Positions 7,726 through 17,147 of a DNA stretch of 64,000 bases are shown here, one piece after another. A program made the translations under genes and the position numbers. Origin of the DNA: Parabacteroides sp. PF5-6 (GTDB taxonomy: Bacteria; Bacteroidota; Bacteroidia; Bacteroidales; Tannerellaceae); assembly GCF_029504695.1 (NCBI RefSeq), contig NZ_JAQFIN010000002.1:62001-126000 (forward strand), read 5' to 3'. The stretch's first letter is position 1. Every line of letters begins with the position of its first letter. A model generated the notes under the pieces. The model was not told the DNA's origin and ran no database searches. It worked only from the letters and a program-made list of their open reading frames with translations.

Positions 7726-8070
7726 ATGGATTATTTGGAATACAAAGGATACAAAGGAACTGTCGAATACAGCAAGGCTGACAATTGTCTTTTTGGGAAA
7801 GTTGTGGGCATGAATAAAGACTTGATCCTTTACGAAGGAACTACAGTTGATGAGCTTCGCATTGATTTTGAGGCCGGGATCGACAGTTACCTTGAAGGCT
7901 GCAAGGTCGACGGGGTAGAGCCGCGTAAACCTTTTAGTGGAAAACTCAATCTACGAATGCCTTCAGACCTTCATGCTCATGTAGCCTCACTGGCTGCCAC
8001 CACAGGTACAACCATCAATGACTTTATCAACCGTGCGATCGAGCATGAAATACAGGCTGTTTCGCAATAG
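7726..8070 (+). CDS. hicB: HicB-family antitoxin
   Basis: The 114-residue protein has an N-terminal HicB fold (YKGYKGTVEYS, then DNCLFGKVVG, LILYEGTTVDEL and a GIDSYLEGC helix) and a C-terminal ribbon-helix-helix segment (LNLRMPSDLHAHVASLAAT, then INDFINRAIEHEI). The N-terminal half should neutralise HicA and the C-terminal half should bind operator DNA, probably the palindrome at 7422-7437. It follows hicA closely. The convergent permease gene ends 7 nt after its stop. Confidence 0.88.
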   Translation: MDYLEYKGYKGTVEYSKADNCLFGKVVGMNKDLILYEGTTVDELRIDFEAGIDSYLEGCKVDGVEPRKPFSGKLNLRMPSDLHAHVASLAATTGTTINDFINRAIEHEIQAVSQ

Positions 8071-8077
8071 TCACCCC

Positions 8078-10456
8078 TCACTCATCCCTCAACGCCTTCA
8101 CCGGATTGCCCGCTGCGGCCCGGTAGCTATGCCAGCTGACGGTCAAGAGGGCGATGCCGGTTACGGCAAGTAAGGCGACGACGAATACCCCGGCGGAGAG
8201 GGCGACCCGATAAACAAAGCCTTGCAGCCAACGATCCAACAGGAGCCAGGAGAGCGGTGCGGCGATCAGGAATGCGATACCGATCCAAAAGAGGAAACGT
8301 TTGTTCAGTAATTGCAGGATTTGTCTGATCGTGGCGCCGTTCACTTTGCGGATACCGATCTCTTTCGTCCGTTGCTCGGCCGCATATAAAGCGATACCAT
8401 AGAGTCCGAAACAGGTAAGGAATAGACTGATCAGCGAATACATCAATAAGAGATCCGCCAGCCCGAATGTTTTCTGATTCAATAAGAGGAAATCCTCATA
8501 TACATTCCGATAAACGAACAACTGGCCGGGATTCTGTTTCTCCCAGATTTGTTTGACTTGCGCCAACCGCTCCGGTTGGTTCTTATCTAAACGGAAATAC
8601 ACATAGCTATCGAGCCTGTTCGCCTCATTTTCTATATGAATAATGGCGGGAGGGATCTCCTGCTCCAATGAGCCGTTAAAGAAATCTTTAACCACGCCGA
8701 CAATAGTGGTCATCGGATTCTCTTTCGACCCGTCTTCTTCTTTCTGTCTATAAGTATACTCTTTGTCGTAAGCTTTAAGCGGTTTGCCGATCGGGTTCTC
8801 GTCTTTCCCGACCAACACATCGGCGAAGCGTTGATTGATATATACCGGACGAGGATAGCGTTCAAGGGCTTCCTTGGGTTGCATACCTTGCAATAGTTCG
8901 ATTTTGAAATTAGACAGAAAACCGGTATCTCCTCCGTATTCTGCCAGCCCGAGATACGTTTCGTTACCCTGCTCATCCGGAATAACAATCTGTCGGATAC
9001 CATAATGGAACAGGGAAAGCATGGTGGTGTTGATCTCGCCTAACTCCGGTTGACTGCGTAAGGCTGAGACAAAAGGTTTTGCACGACTCTCATTCCCTTG
9101 CGGGAGTTCTATTTCAATCAGTCCACGATAGCCCGCTCCGCCCTGACGGATCAGTCCAAGCTGGCTATTGACCGTCAGGGTGGCAATAACCAAAGTAATG
9201 GATATGACGAATTGCATAACGGTCAGTATAGAGATAATGCCTTGTTTCTTTTTCCCTCCGGTCAGATCTGCGGTGCGCTGCCGGGAAACAACCGCCAGCT
9301 TCCGCCCAACATACAGGGCGGGGATAAGAGAAAGCACCAGGATCAGTCCGATCAACAAAGGCATGACCTGCCCGCTGAAGATAAACGAAGCCTTCATCTG
9401 CCCGGAAAGGACCGAGTTTAAAACCGGGATCAGGTCGTACATTATCAGTAACGAGAGCAGGAAGCCGATACATACGGTAAGGAAAATATCCAGAAACAGT
9501 TGTTTGTGGATCTCGAATCGGGTGGCCCCCATCAGTTGCTGCACATGGATCATCTTCACCTGTTGCAACAAGCGCGAAAAGTTGAGATTGATATAATTGA
9601 AGCAAGCAATCAACAGGATCAATAAGGCAGAGAACAAACCGATATCGAGGGTCAGCTTGTTTTGCTTGCGCAGGTAAAAAATACTTTGCGCTTTATATTC
9701 CTTGAAATGGTTTTCCTGTAAACTGTACAGATAGTAACGTCCTTTATCGACCATAAAGGTTGGGATCTTATCTTCTTTGAGGCGAAGGGCAAACGCTTCC
9801 GCGTCGATGGCTTGGTTCATCAATAGGAAAGATGTTCCACCATATTCCGGTTTCATGGCCGTGATGGCGTCGAAGGTAAGGATAGATTGCTCGCGCTCTT
9901 TGATCACGGCTGCGACCTGATACATCGTGCCTCGTTCGGGTGAATGATAGATACAAACCGATTGACCAAGCGGATCTTCCTTGCCGAAGAACCGACGCGC
10001 AGTCGCTTCCGATAGTGCTATTTTACCCGGACTATTCAATGCCTCTTCCAAACTCCCCGTTAGGGTCTCGTAAGGAAAGAAACGCGGCAGAGAAGCATCG
10101 GCAAGCATCAGATTTATCGGATCGTACATCGTTTCACCGACGGTTACATGAGAGACATTTGTATTGTTGAGACAGAGGTATTCCTCCACTTCCGGATAAC
10201 GCTCCTTGATCATACCGGGGATATGATCGGAAGCATAAAACACCTTATCCCCCTCCTGAAAAGGACTATCCTGAACCAGGCAATAAATCCGCTCCCGGTT
10301 CGGATTGCCCGCCTCCACATGATATTCATGAATCACGAATGCCACCAACAGATTGGTACAGGCAATACCCACCGCCAGGCTAAGGATAGAAATAACGGCA
10401 AACGTTTTATTCCGCCACCAGCTCCGGAAGATCAGTTTGAGGGATATGTTTTTCAT
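8078..10456 (-). CDS. FtsX/MacB-like ABC permease (paralogue 1)
   Basis: The 792-residue inner-membrane protein has the MacB-type layout twice over: a first transmembrane helix near residues 20-40 (AVISILSLAVGIACTNLLVAF), a large periplasmic core, three helices around 275-385, then a fourth-helix break, a second periplasmic core and three C-terminal helices with the FtsX motif AEQRTKEIGIRKVNGAT. Such permeases work with an ABC ATPase in export or mechanotransmission, for example of antimicrobial peptides. No ATPase gene is in the window. It is one of three tandem paralogues that share N- and C-termini (MKNIS start, GNPVKALRDE end). It has its own promoter at 10476-10558. Confidence 0.88.
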   Translation of the reverse strand: MKNISLKLIFRSWWRNKTFAVISILSLAVGIACTNLLVAFVIHEYHVEAGNPNRERIYCLVQDSPFQEGDKVFYASDHIPGMIKERYPEVEEYLCLNNTNVSHVTVGETMYDPINLMLADASLPRFFPYETLTGSLEEALNSPGKIALSEATARRFFGKEDPLGQSVCIYHSPERGTMYQVAAVIKEREQSILTFDAITAMKPEYGGTSFLLMNQAIDAEAFALRLKEDKIPTFMVDKGRYYLYSLQENHFKEYKAQSIFYLRKQNKLTLDIGLFSALLILLIACFNYINLNFSRLLQQVKMIHVQQLMGATRFEIHKQLFLDIFLTVCIGFLLSLLIMYDLIPVLNSVLSGQMKASFIFSGQVMPLLIGLILVLSLIPALYVGRKLAVVSRQRTADLTGGKKKQGIISILTVMQFVISITLVIATLTVNSQLGLIRQGGAGYRGLIEIELPQGNESRAKPFVSALRSQPELGEINTTMLSLFHYGIRQIVIPDEQGNETYLGLAEYGGDTGFLSNFKIELLQGMQPKEALERYPRPVYINQRFADVLVGKDENPIGKPLKAYDKEYTYRQKEEDGSKENPMTTIVGVVKDFFNGSLEQEIPPAIIHIENEANRLDSYVYFRLDKNQPERLAQVKQIWEKQNPGQLFVYRNVYEDFLLLNQKTFGLADLLLMYSLISLFLTCFGLYGIALYAAEQRTKEIGIRKVNGATIRQILQLLNKRFLFWIGIAFLIAAPLSWLLLDRWLQGFVYRVALSAGVFVVALLAVTGIALLTVSWHSYRAAAGNPVKALRDE

Positions 10457-10475
10457 AACATAGTCGTTCTTTCCC

Positions 10476-10558
10476 CAAAACTAATCAGTCTTTATCGGGC
10501 AACCAACAAGAATCCTTTCTTTTATCCCAAACCAGGGGATATCGTCCAAATATTTGAC
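10476..10558 (-). promoter_or_regulatory. Promoter and upstream element of permease 1
   Basis: On the minus strand, GTTG (10504-10507), 20 nt and TAGTTTTG (10476-10483) form the promoter. ATCGTCCAAATATTTGAC at 10541-10558 is identical in 18 of 18 positions to a site in front of permease 3, at nearly the same distance from the -7 box (57 and 58 nt). It contains the palindrome CAAATATTTG and is a likely activator site. Confidence 0.6.
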
Positions 10559-10643
10559 AGTTGCTAAAAACTTTGTGAAACATTGTGCAAGCTTCGTGAA
10601 TTGGAATATCCTCACTTCTCACCCTATTCGAAACCCGCCTCAA

Positions 10644-10742
10644 CCCCCTTTTTCAAACTACCAGTACTTTGCGCGCAAACTACTAATATTTTGTCGACAA
10701 ACTACCGGTAGTTGGTGCGCAAACTACCGGTAGTTTTTGAAG
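10644..10742. repeat. 22-nt-period palindromic element (AACTACCGGTAGTT type), copy 1
   Basis: Four units begin at 10656, 10678, 10700 and 10722, exactly 22 nt apart. Two keep the core AACTACCGGTAG and two are altered (AACTACCAGTACTT, AACTACTAATATTT). A CCCCCTTTTTC edge precedes them. The same element lies in the opposite orientation at 34924-35021. It sits between permease genes 1 and 2. Confidence 0.9.
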
Positions 10743-10815
10743 AGATTATTAAGATCTCATTTTCAACGACTTAAAATTTAAGATTATTCAATTCTACAAG
10801 TTTTATTATGGCTTT

Positions 10816-13200
10816 TTATTCATCCCGTAACGCCTTCACCGGATTGCCCGAGGCTGCCCGGTAGCTATGCCAGCTGACGGTTAAGAGGGTGATGGCGGTT
10901 ACAAGCAGTAACGAGAGGATATAAACCCAGATACTGAAATCGGCACGGTAGACAAAATTCTGCATCCAACGGTCGAGCAATAGCCAGACTACCGGAATGG
11001 CTACCCCGAAAGCCACGCTGATCCAGCCGATAAACTGGCGGTTGAGTAACGTCATAATCTGCCAGGTGGTCGAGCCGTTTACTTTGCGGATACCGATCTC
11101 TTTCGTGCGTTGCTCGATGGCGTAAAGCGACATACCGAACAGGCCGAAGCAGGTCAATAACAGGCTGATAATGGAATACATCATCAATAGGTCGGAGAGC
11201 TCAAAGAGTTTTTTATTGTTGTTCAATACCCTCTCGCGCAGGTTCTCATGTTCGAGGTAATCACCCGGATGCAATTTATCCCATTCGGCATAGATCTGTT
11301 GCAGGGCAGTAGAGAGGTGGTTGGGATCGATACGCACGGTCAGGTTGTAGCTGTCCTTCGTATAGGTGATGATGCCTTTGCCGATCGGTTTTTCGAGGCT
11401 GTTGACCACATGGGTCCAGTAATAATCTTCCACCACACCGGCAATCAGGTGGTCCACCTCTTTACTGTATAGATATTCACCGAACTTCGGATCAATCTCT
11501 TTGATTGAATGCCCGATAGGGATTTCTCCGTCCGGAAAGAGAATATCCGCCCAGGTACGGTTCAGGTAGGCCGGGTTCGGGAACCGGGCAATTGCCTCTT
11601 TCCAGGGCAAGCCTTTCAATAGCTTGTGATTCATTACCTCCATCATATCCTCATCTCCGTTGTCCATAGTGCAATAGTCGATATAGCTGGCATCCTCCAT
11701 TCGTGCCTGAAGCGGGTGGCTACCGATGGTAGTGGTCGCCGCCTGCACACCCGGAATCAATGCGATACGTTCTTTCAACGAACCCATCAGTGTGGTCAGC
11801 CGTCCCTCTCCGCCGATCGAAAAGGAATAAAGATCCCGATAGTTCTCCGTATTTCCCTGGAGAAGGGATAGTTGCTGTCGCAGGGTGAAGCTACCGATGA
11901 TCAGTACGAACGAAATGGCAAACTGCACTACTGCCAGCGTGGTAATAATCCGCTGCCTGGCTTTTCCCCGGTAGAAATTATTATAGGAAGAGATCGACAT
12001 CTCGGGCAGGCGCCGGCTCATATACAACGCCGGGATGCAGGCCAACAAGAGTATAAAGCCGAAGGTAACGGGCAATACCTGGCTGCTGTACAAGAACGAA
12101 GCCGGCACCTGAACGGACATGATCCGGCTCATTACCCCCAACAGGTCAAACTGTATCAACTGCGCAATCAGGAAACCCAAACCCACGGTCATAAACGTAT
12201 CGAGAAAAAGCTGCCCGCTCAGTAGCTGGGGATTGGCGCCCATCAGTTTCTGTATATGCAGAGAGTGTAACTGTTTGAATACCCTCGAAAAGCTAAGATT
12301 GATATAATTGAAACAGGCAATCATCAGGATCAGAACCGCAGAGAAGAGAGCGATCCACAATAGGTTGCGGTTCGGCGTTTTCAATAAGGTACTCAATCCT
12401 TTTGTTTCGGTTGTTAATGCCGGGTCGAAGCATGTCTCTTGCACGCTTTGAAACGTATACTTCATCGGTGTGCCTTGTCCGGAGGGACTCTTGAGAACCA
12501 AGTCTTCGGTCTTCGCCTGCAGTTCGGCTATCGAAACATTCTCTTTTAATTTGAAATAGGTGGTTGCCTGGGCAGGCTCAGCCATCAGTAAGGCATCAAA
12601 ACGATTCGCTGCCTGATAGTCGTCCTTGATTACCGCTGAGACCGTAAAAGATAATAAGCCGTCCCGCTTCTCCCGCGGAAAAGACCGGAAGAAGATCTGC
12701 ACCATTTGCCCGATCGGATCGGAGTGCCCAAACAGGCGCCGGGCAAACGATTCGGTCAATACAACCCGGTCGGGCCCGACCAACGCGTCTTCCAGACTCC
12801 CCCGAACAACCTTTTGCGGAAAGAAACGATAGAAAGCCGTATCGACATCCAATACATTAAAGTCGGTAAAGAAATGTTCCCCTACCTTACCGTGCGAAAC
12901 CGTAAAACAATACTTCACCACGCACGCTTCATCCAGTTCCGGTACATGACTGGACAACTGGTCGACCACCGTAGGCGGAATAGTATAGTTCTCTACCCCA
13001 CTATTCGTATACGTCCGCTTCACCGCCACAATATGGCCACGGTTCGGATTATCCCCTTCCACATTATACTCATGAATCACAAAGGCTGCCAATAAATTCA
13101 CACAGGCAATACCCACCGCCAGGCTGAGAATGGAAATAATCGTAAATGTCTTATTCCGCCACCAGCTCCGGAAGATCAATTTGAAGGATATATTTTTCAT
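10816..13200 (-). CDS. FtsX/MacB-like ABC permease (paralogue 2)
   Basis: The 794-residue protein is closely related to the two neighbouring permeases over its whole length, with the same topology (N-terminal helix, periplasmic core, three helices, second core, three helices) and the motif IEQRTKEIGIRKVNGSTTWQ. The periplasmic cores are the most divergent part, which suggests different substrates or partners. It starts only 26 nt after the stop of paralogue 3 and has no promoter of its own, so the two are very likely co-transcribed. No ABC ATPase or membrane-fusion protein is encoded nearby. Confidence 0.88.
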   Translation of the reverse strand: MKNISFKLIFRSWWRNKTFTIISILSLAVGIACVNLLAAFVIHEYNVEGDNPNRGHIVAVKRTYTNSGVENYTIPPTVVDQLSSHVPELDEACVVKYCFTVSHGKVGEHFFTDFNVLDVDTAFYRFFPQKVVRGSLEDALVGPDRVVLTESFARRLFGHSDPIGQMVQIFFRSFPREKRDGLLSFTVSAVIKDDYQAANRFDALLMAEPAQATTYFKLKENVSIAELQAKTEDLVLKSPSGQGTPMKYTFQSVQETCFDPALTTETKGLSTLLKTPNRNLLWIALFSAVLILMIACFNYINLSFSRVFKQLHSLHIQKLMGANPQLLSGQLFLDTFMTVGLGFLIAQLIQFDLLGVMSRIMSVQVPASFLYSSQVLPVTFGFILLLACIPALYMSRRLPEMSISSYNNFYRGKARQRIITTLAVVQFAISFVLIIGSFTLRQQLSLLQGNTENYRDLYSFSIGGEGRLTTLMGSLKERIALIPGVQAATTTIGSHPLQARMEDASYIDYCTMDNGDEDMMEVMNHKLLKGLPWKEAIARFPNPAYLNRTWADILFPDGEIPIGHSIKEIDPKFGEYLYSKEVDHLIAGVVEDYYWTHVVNSLEKPIGKGIITYTKDSYNLTVRIDPNHLSTALQQIYAEWDKLHPGDYLEHENLRERVLNNNKKLFELSDLLMMYSIISLLLTCFGLFGMSLYAIEQRTKEIGIRKVNGSTTWQIMTLLNRQFIGWISVAFGVAIPVVWLLLDRWMQNFVYRADFSIWVYILSLLLVTAITLLTVSWHSYRAASGNPVKALRDE

Positions 13201-13226
13201 TTTCTTTTGTGTATAATCTAATTTTT

Positions 13227-15599
13227 TTATTCATCCCTTAACGCATTCACCGGATTGCCTGACGCCGCCCGGTAGCTATGCCAACTGACAGTCAGGAATG
13301 TTATGCCCACTACAATTCCTAATGGCAGGATATAGGTCCAAATACTGAACTCGGCACGGTAAACAAATCGTTCCATCCAACGGCTGAGTAACCACCAGGA
13401 TAAAGGAACAGCAATTACATAGGCCACTGCGATCCAGGCTATAAACTGGCGATTGAGCATCATCATGATCTGCCAGGTAGTCGAGCCGTTTACTTTGCGT
13501 ATGCCGATCTCCTTTGTGCGTTGCTCGATCGCATAGAGCGCCATGCCGAACAGGCCGAAGCAGGTCAGTAACAGGCTGATGATCGAATACATCATCAATA
13601 GGTCTGACATTTCAATGATCTTCTTGTTCCGGTTCAATACCACATCGTAAACACTCTCATGCTGCAGGTACTTCTCCGGATAAAGTTTGTTTCCTTCTTC
13701 ATAGATACGCCGGATCACTTCATCCGCCTGTTTCGGATCGATTTTCACCTGCAGGTAGAAGCCTACATCTCTCCTGTAAACAATAATCGCCGCATCGACA
13801 GGTCTTTCCATATCACCCCGGAAGAAATCTTCAACCACTCCGGAGATCACATGATTTCCATAAGGGCGGCCACTTCCATGCACCGGATCATAAGCCATCA
13901 GTATATCACCGATTGGAATATTTCCGTCCGGGAATAAAAACTGAGCGTACGACTGATTCAGATATACCGGGGTGGAGTATAATTTCAAGGCTTCATCCCA
14001 GGGTAATCCCTGTATTATCTTATGTCCCATAACATCCATAATGCCTTCGTCGCCATCATCCAGCATGATAAAACGATGGCTTTTTTCACCGTTTTCAGTA
14101 TACTCCCCACTATACCCCGGTGCGTCATATAATGTAGAAATACTGGAAGCAATGGCCTCTATACCGGGGAAATGGGCAACACGTTCTTTCAATGGACGCA
14201 AAGAGGTTACGCCGTCGCCTAATGAAAAAGCATAAATAGGTTTATAATTCTCTATCTTCTCGTATACGAGTGAAAGTTGCCGGCGTACGGTAAAGGTCCC
14301 TATTATTAAGACAAGCGATATAAGAAACTGCAAGATAGCCAAAGAGGCAATGATCCGTTGTTTTGCTTTGCCCCGGTAGAAGTTATTATAAGTAGAAATA
14401 GACATTTCCGGTAGGCGGCTACTCATATAGAATGCCGGGATAAGCGCCAGAACAAGAATAAAAGCAAGGGTAACAGGCAACACCTGATTGCTATACAGGA
14501 AAGAGGCAGGTACCCGGGCAGACAGGAGGCGATTGAGTATCGACAGGAAATCAAATTGTATCAATTGCGCGATAAGGAAACCTAAGCCGACAGTCAAAAA
14601 TGTATCAGCGAATAACTGCGTTCTCAATTGTCTGACCCCCGCACCCATCAGTTTCTGAATATGTATGGAGTAGAGTTGCTTGAAGACACGGGAAAAGCTC
14701 AGGTTTATATAATTAAAACAGGCGATTGCCAATATCAGGATAGCGGACAAGAAGGCTATAAACAATAAATTGGTATTGGGTTTTCTTATAGGTGAGGTGG
14801 GAAGTTCCTTGTCAAGACTGGCTTGCTGAAGACCTAAGAACGAATATTCAGCGTTTCCTCTATTATAGGAGTCTGGGTAAATAAGCAGGTTTTTAGTTTT
14901 GGCTTGCAATTCGGCAATCGTCACATTGTCCTTTAACAGAAAGAAAAGCGCTCCGGACTTTGGCCTTCCGAAAACTAAAGCCTCAAACATCAAAGCGGAC
15001 TGTTCATTCTTTTTGATGATGGCTGAAACCGTAAAAGACCGTATGCGCTGAATCTCTCCCAGGCTGCCTAAAGGTTGTATCCGAATGGTTTGCCCTATAG
15101 GATTCTCCCGCCCGAATAATCGTTTGGAAGCAGATTCGGTCAACACGATTTTATTGGGATCGCTTAATGCCTCCTCCAGGCTGCCCATCAATACCTGTTG
15201 TGGAAACAGATCGGCAAAAGTCCTGTCGGATTCAAGAATCTTCAAGTTGGAAAAGAGGTGTTCTCCGGCTTTGCAGGAACTGATATATAATTCATTTATA
15301 ACCGTTGATTTATCCAGTTCAGCCACTCTACTGATAAATCGTTCGGTATAACGGGCAGACTGCCCATTAATATAACGATACCCTGTCGTTGAACGGCCCG
15401 TTTCTGTTATGGTTTGCTGCGCTACTACAATTTTGTTTCTATTGGGATTATCCGGTTCTATATTATATTCATGAATAACAAAAGCGGCCAACAGGTTGGT
15501 ACAGGCAATGCCCACCGCCAGGCTAAAGACAGAGATAACGGTAAATATTTTATTCCGTCTCCAACTTCGGAAGATCAATTTGAAGGAGATGTTTTTCAT
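13227..15599 (-). CDS. FtsX/MacB-like ABC permease (paralogue 3)
   Basis: The 790-residue protein is first in the two-gene operon with paralogue 2. It shares MKNISFKLIFRSWRRNKIF at the N-terminus and the FtsX motif IEQRTKEIGIRKVNGSTTWQ near residue 690. It is more AT-rich in its middle than the other two. Its promoter at 15619-15702 carries the same upstream element as paralogue 1, so all three are probably controlled together although they form two transcripts. Function beyond permease of an ABC-type export or signalling complex cannot be told. Confidence 0.88.
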   Translation of the reverse strand: MKNISFKLIFRSWRRNKIFTVISVFSLAVGIACTNLLAAFVIHEYNIEPDNPNRNKIVVAQQTITETGRSTTGYRYINGQSARYTERFISRVAELDKSTVINELYISSCKAGEHLFSNLKILESDRTFADLFPQQVLMGSLEEALSDPNKIVLTESASKRLFGRENPIGQTIRIQPLGSLGEIQRIRSFTVSAIIKKNEQSALMFEALVFGRPKSGALFFLLKDNVTIAELQAKTKNLLIYPDSYNRGNAEYSFLGLQQASLDKELPTSPIRKPNTNLLFIAFLSAILILAIACFNYINLSFSRVFKQLYSIHIQKLMGAGVRQLRTQLFADTFLTVGLGFLIAQLIQFDFLSILNRLLSARVPASFLYSNQVLPVTLAFILVLALIPAFYMSSRLPEMSISTYNNFYRGKAKQRIIASLAILQFLISLVLIIGTFTVRRQLSLVYEKIENYKPIYAFSLGDGVTSLRPLKERVAHFPGIEAIASSISTLYDAPGYSGEYTENGEKSHRFIMLDDGDEGIMDVMGHKIIQGLPWDEALKLYSTPVYLNQSYAQFLFPDGNIPIGDILMAYDPVHGSGRPYGNHVISGVVEDFFRGDMERPVDAAIIVYRRDVGFYLQVKIDPKQADEVIRRIYEEGNKLYPEKYLQHESVYDVVLNRNKKIIEMSDLLMMYSIISLLLTCFGLFGMALYAIEQRTKEIGIRKVNGSTTWQIMMMLNRQFIAWIAVAYVIAVPLSWWLLSRWMERFVYRAEFSIWTYILPLGIVVGITFLTVSWHSYRAASGNPVNALRDE

Positions 15600-15618
15600 G
15601 ATACTGCCATTGTTTTTC

Positions 15619-15702
15619 CAAAACTAATCAGTCCTGCCTGCCCGGCCAATAAGAATTTCAATCTTTTATACCGGAACGTAGTAAATCGTCCAAATATTTG
15701 AC
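15619..15702 (-). promoter_or_regulatory. Promoter and upstream element of permeases 3-2
   Basis: TAGTTTTG (15619-15626, minus strand) is preceded 20 nt upstream by ATTG, and at 15685-15702 by the 18-nt sequence ATCGTCCAAATATTTGAC (plus-strand reading), identical to the permease 1 site. Confidence 0.6.
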
Positions 15703-15789
15703 ATTTCGCGTAAAAAAACCTTGCATTTCCCTTTGTTTTTCCCCTTGATTTTTCAAGAATTATAAGGCACTGTAAATGAATATATTGCA

Positions 15790-15832
15790 GGGAGTAGTTG
15801 TTTGTTGATAATTATCAACAAATGATTACTCT
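15790..15832. repeat. Single-unit GTTGATAATTATCAAC palindromic element
   Basis: One 16-nt perfect palindrome (15804-15819) is flanked by GGGAGTAGTTGTTT and AAATGATTACTC. The flanks match those of the four-unit array at 37705-37814, so this looks like the same element with one unit. Confidence 0.8.
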
Positions 15833-15847
15833 CGCCGGAAAAACAAC

Positions 15848-16609
15848 TTACTGTCCAAAGATCAAGCCGATCCCCAGGTGGAGATTGAGGGTGCGGCCGG
15901 CGGTGGTTGTTTGGTAATTGGCCCGGTGAGGTTCTTCCCCTTGGGTTAGGGTGGTCAGTCGGGCGTAGGATTTTTGCAGGGGTTGTTGATAATCGGCGTT
16001 GAAGACCAGGAAATATCTTTCATTCATGAAATAGTGTGCCGACAAACCCAGGTTGAGAGAGAAAGAAGAAGCGTGTTGCTTATAGACAAAACTGATCGGA
16101 CGGCCGTCTTCGTCCTGTCCATTCTTTTCTTTATCCCTGTCGGGCAGGTAACAGCCATAGCCGACGCCCAATGCGGGATAGATCTTCCAGCGGTTGCTTT
16201 CGAGGCGATACACCAGGCCGGCATGGGCTGACGGGCGCATCCGTGAGACGGGCCAGAAGAGCGTGCCGACCAGTCCTTCGAACACCTCTTCCAATAGATC
16301 GGGATCGAGGTATTCGGATTTCCGTTCCTTATAGAAAGACATCTGCAGATTAGCATACCAACCCAACCGCCGGGAGAAAAGATGCGTCAGCCGCATCGCC
16401 CATACGGGAGCCACCTCCGGCCGGGTCGCCAGTAAAGCCGCATACGGATCGGAAGAGGAACGCACCAGATCGATATTCGCCCCAAACGACGTTTGCATCA
16501 ACCAGTAACGGCTATAAGGTTCCACGCCCTTCTTCACCGGAAACGTTTCATTTTGCCCATAAGAGAAAGCCGCACAGAGGAGGAATAGGAATAAGAGTTT
16601 GAGTTTCAT
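15848..16609 (-). CDS. Outer-membrane beta-barrel-like protein
   Basis: The 253-residue product starts with a signal peptide (MKLKLLFLFLLCAAFSYGQ, cleavage after about 19). The rest is a run of alternating strands with aromatic girdle-like residues (GWYANLQMSFY, AHAGLVYRL, PALGVGYGCYL, FSLNLGLSAHYF, YFLVFNADYQQPL) and ends in the strand LNLHLGIGLIFGQ, as outer-membrane barrels do. A small 8-10-strand barrel is likely. It begins 7 nt after gtrA on the same strand and probably shares its promoter. Function is unknown. Confidence 0.72.
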   Translation of the reverse strand: MKLKLLFLFLLCAAFSYGQNETFPVKKGVEPYSRYWLMQTSFGANIDLVRSSSDPYAALLATRPEVAPVWAMRLTHLFSRRLGWYANLQMSFYKERKSEYLDPDLLEEVFEGLVGTLFWPVSRMRPSAHAGLVYRLESNRWKIYPALGVGYGCYLPDRDKEKNGQDEDGRPISFVYKQHASSFSLNLGLSAHYFMNERYFLVFNADYQQPLQKSYARLTTLTQGEEPHRANYQTTTAGRTLNLHLGIGLIFGQ

Positions 16610-16616
16610 AAATATT

Positions 16617-17114
16617 TCATTTACTAAAGTTCTCCGTCCGTTGATAATGGCGGAAAGTGAAATGGCGTTGGGAAAGGTAGCTGACCAAGGTGCAGATGAC
16701 CGTGACCAGGAATTTGGAAGGCGTCGGGTAGAAATGCAGGTGGTCGACGAAGAATTTCAAGCCCACATAGTTGATCAACAGGCTGATGGAGACCACCAAC
16801 AGGTAACGGCCCATCTTCGTGCGGTTCTTCATTGGCGAGCCTTTGAAGACCACGTAGTTATTCAGCCAGTAACCGGTGAACAGGGTGATGGGGAAAACCG
16901 TCAGGAAGGCCGCGATATGCGGAGAGATGACGAGAAAGCCCAGATCGAAATTCGTTTTGTCGAACACGAAATTATAGAATACCGCGTACAACGCGATATC
17001 GAACACCATATTTCCTCCGCCACAGGCCGCGTACTTGAAGGTATCAAAAGAGAGGAACTTCCGGAAAAAGGGGAAGTAAAACCAGGCGATGATCTTTTCT
17101 ATTTGTTCTTTCAC
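16617..17114 (-). CDS. GtrA-family membrane protein
   Basis: GtrA-like proteins are small four-helix membrane proteins linked to movement or modification of polyprenyl-linked sugars. The helices, FDTFKYAACGGGNMVFDIAL, the VISPHIAAFLTVFPITLFTG stretch with GYWLNNYVVF, the LLVVSISLLINYVGLKFF helix and the final VICTLVSYLSQRHFTF, fit the family well. The open frame extends to 17138 but starts there with a TTG lying inside a -7 box (TATATTTG, 17136-17143 on the minus strand). I therefore use the GTG at 17114 (MKEQIEKI), which has AAAGGAACAAAT in front. It is followed by the barrel protein gene. Confidence 0.85.
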   Translation of the reverse strand: MKEQIEKIIAWFYFPFFRKFLSFDTFKYAACGGGNMVFDIALYAVFYNFVFDKTNFDLGFLVISPHIAAFLTVFPITLFTGYWLNNYVVFKGSPMKNRTKMGRYLLVVSISLLINYVGLKFFVDHLHFYPTPSKFLVTVICTLVSYLSQRHFTFRHYQRTENFSK

Positions 17115-17147
17115 ATTTGTTCCTTTTGCAGGGGGCAAATATACAAT

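Noticed and set aside
10476-10520. Sigma-54 promoter before the permeases
   Set aside because: GG and GC pairs are present but not at the required spacing; the TAnnTTTG pattern fits better.
10656-10743. CRISPR array at the 22-nt repeats (also 34924 and 37705)
   Set aside because: Units are directly adjacent with no unique spacers, are palindromic throughout, and no cas genes are present.
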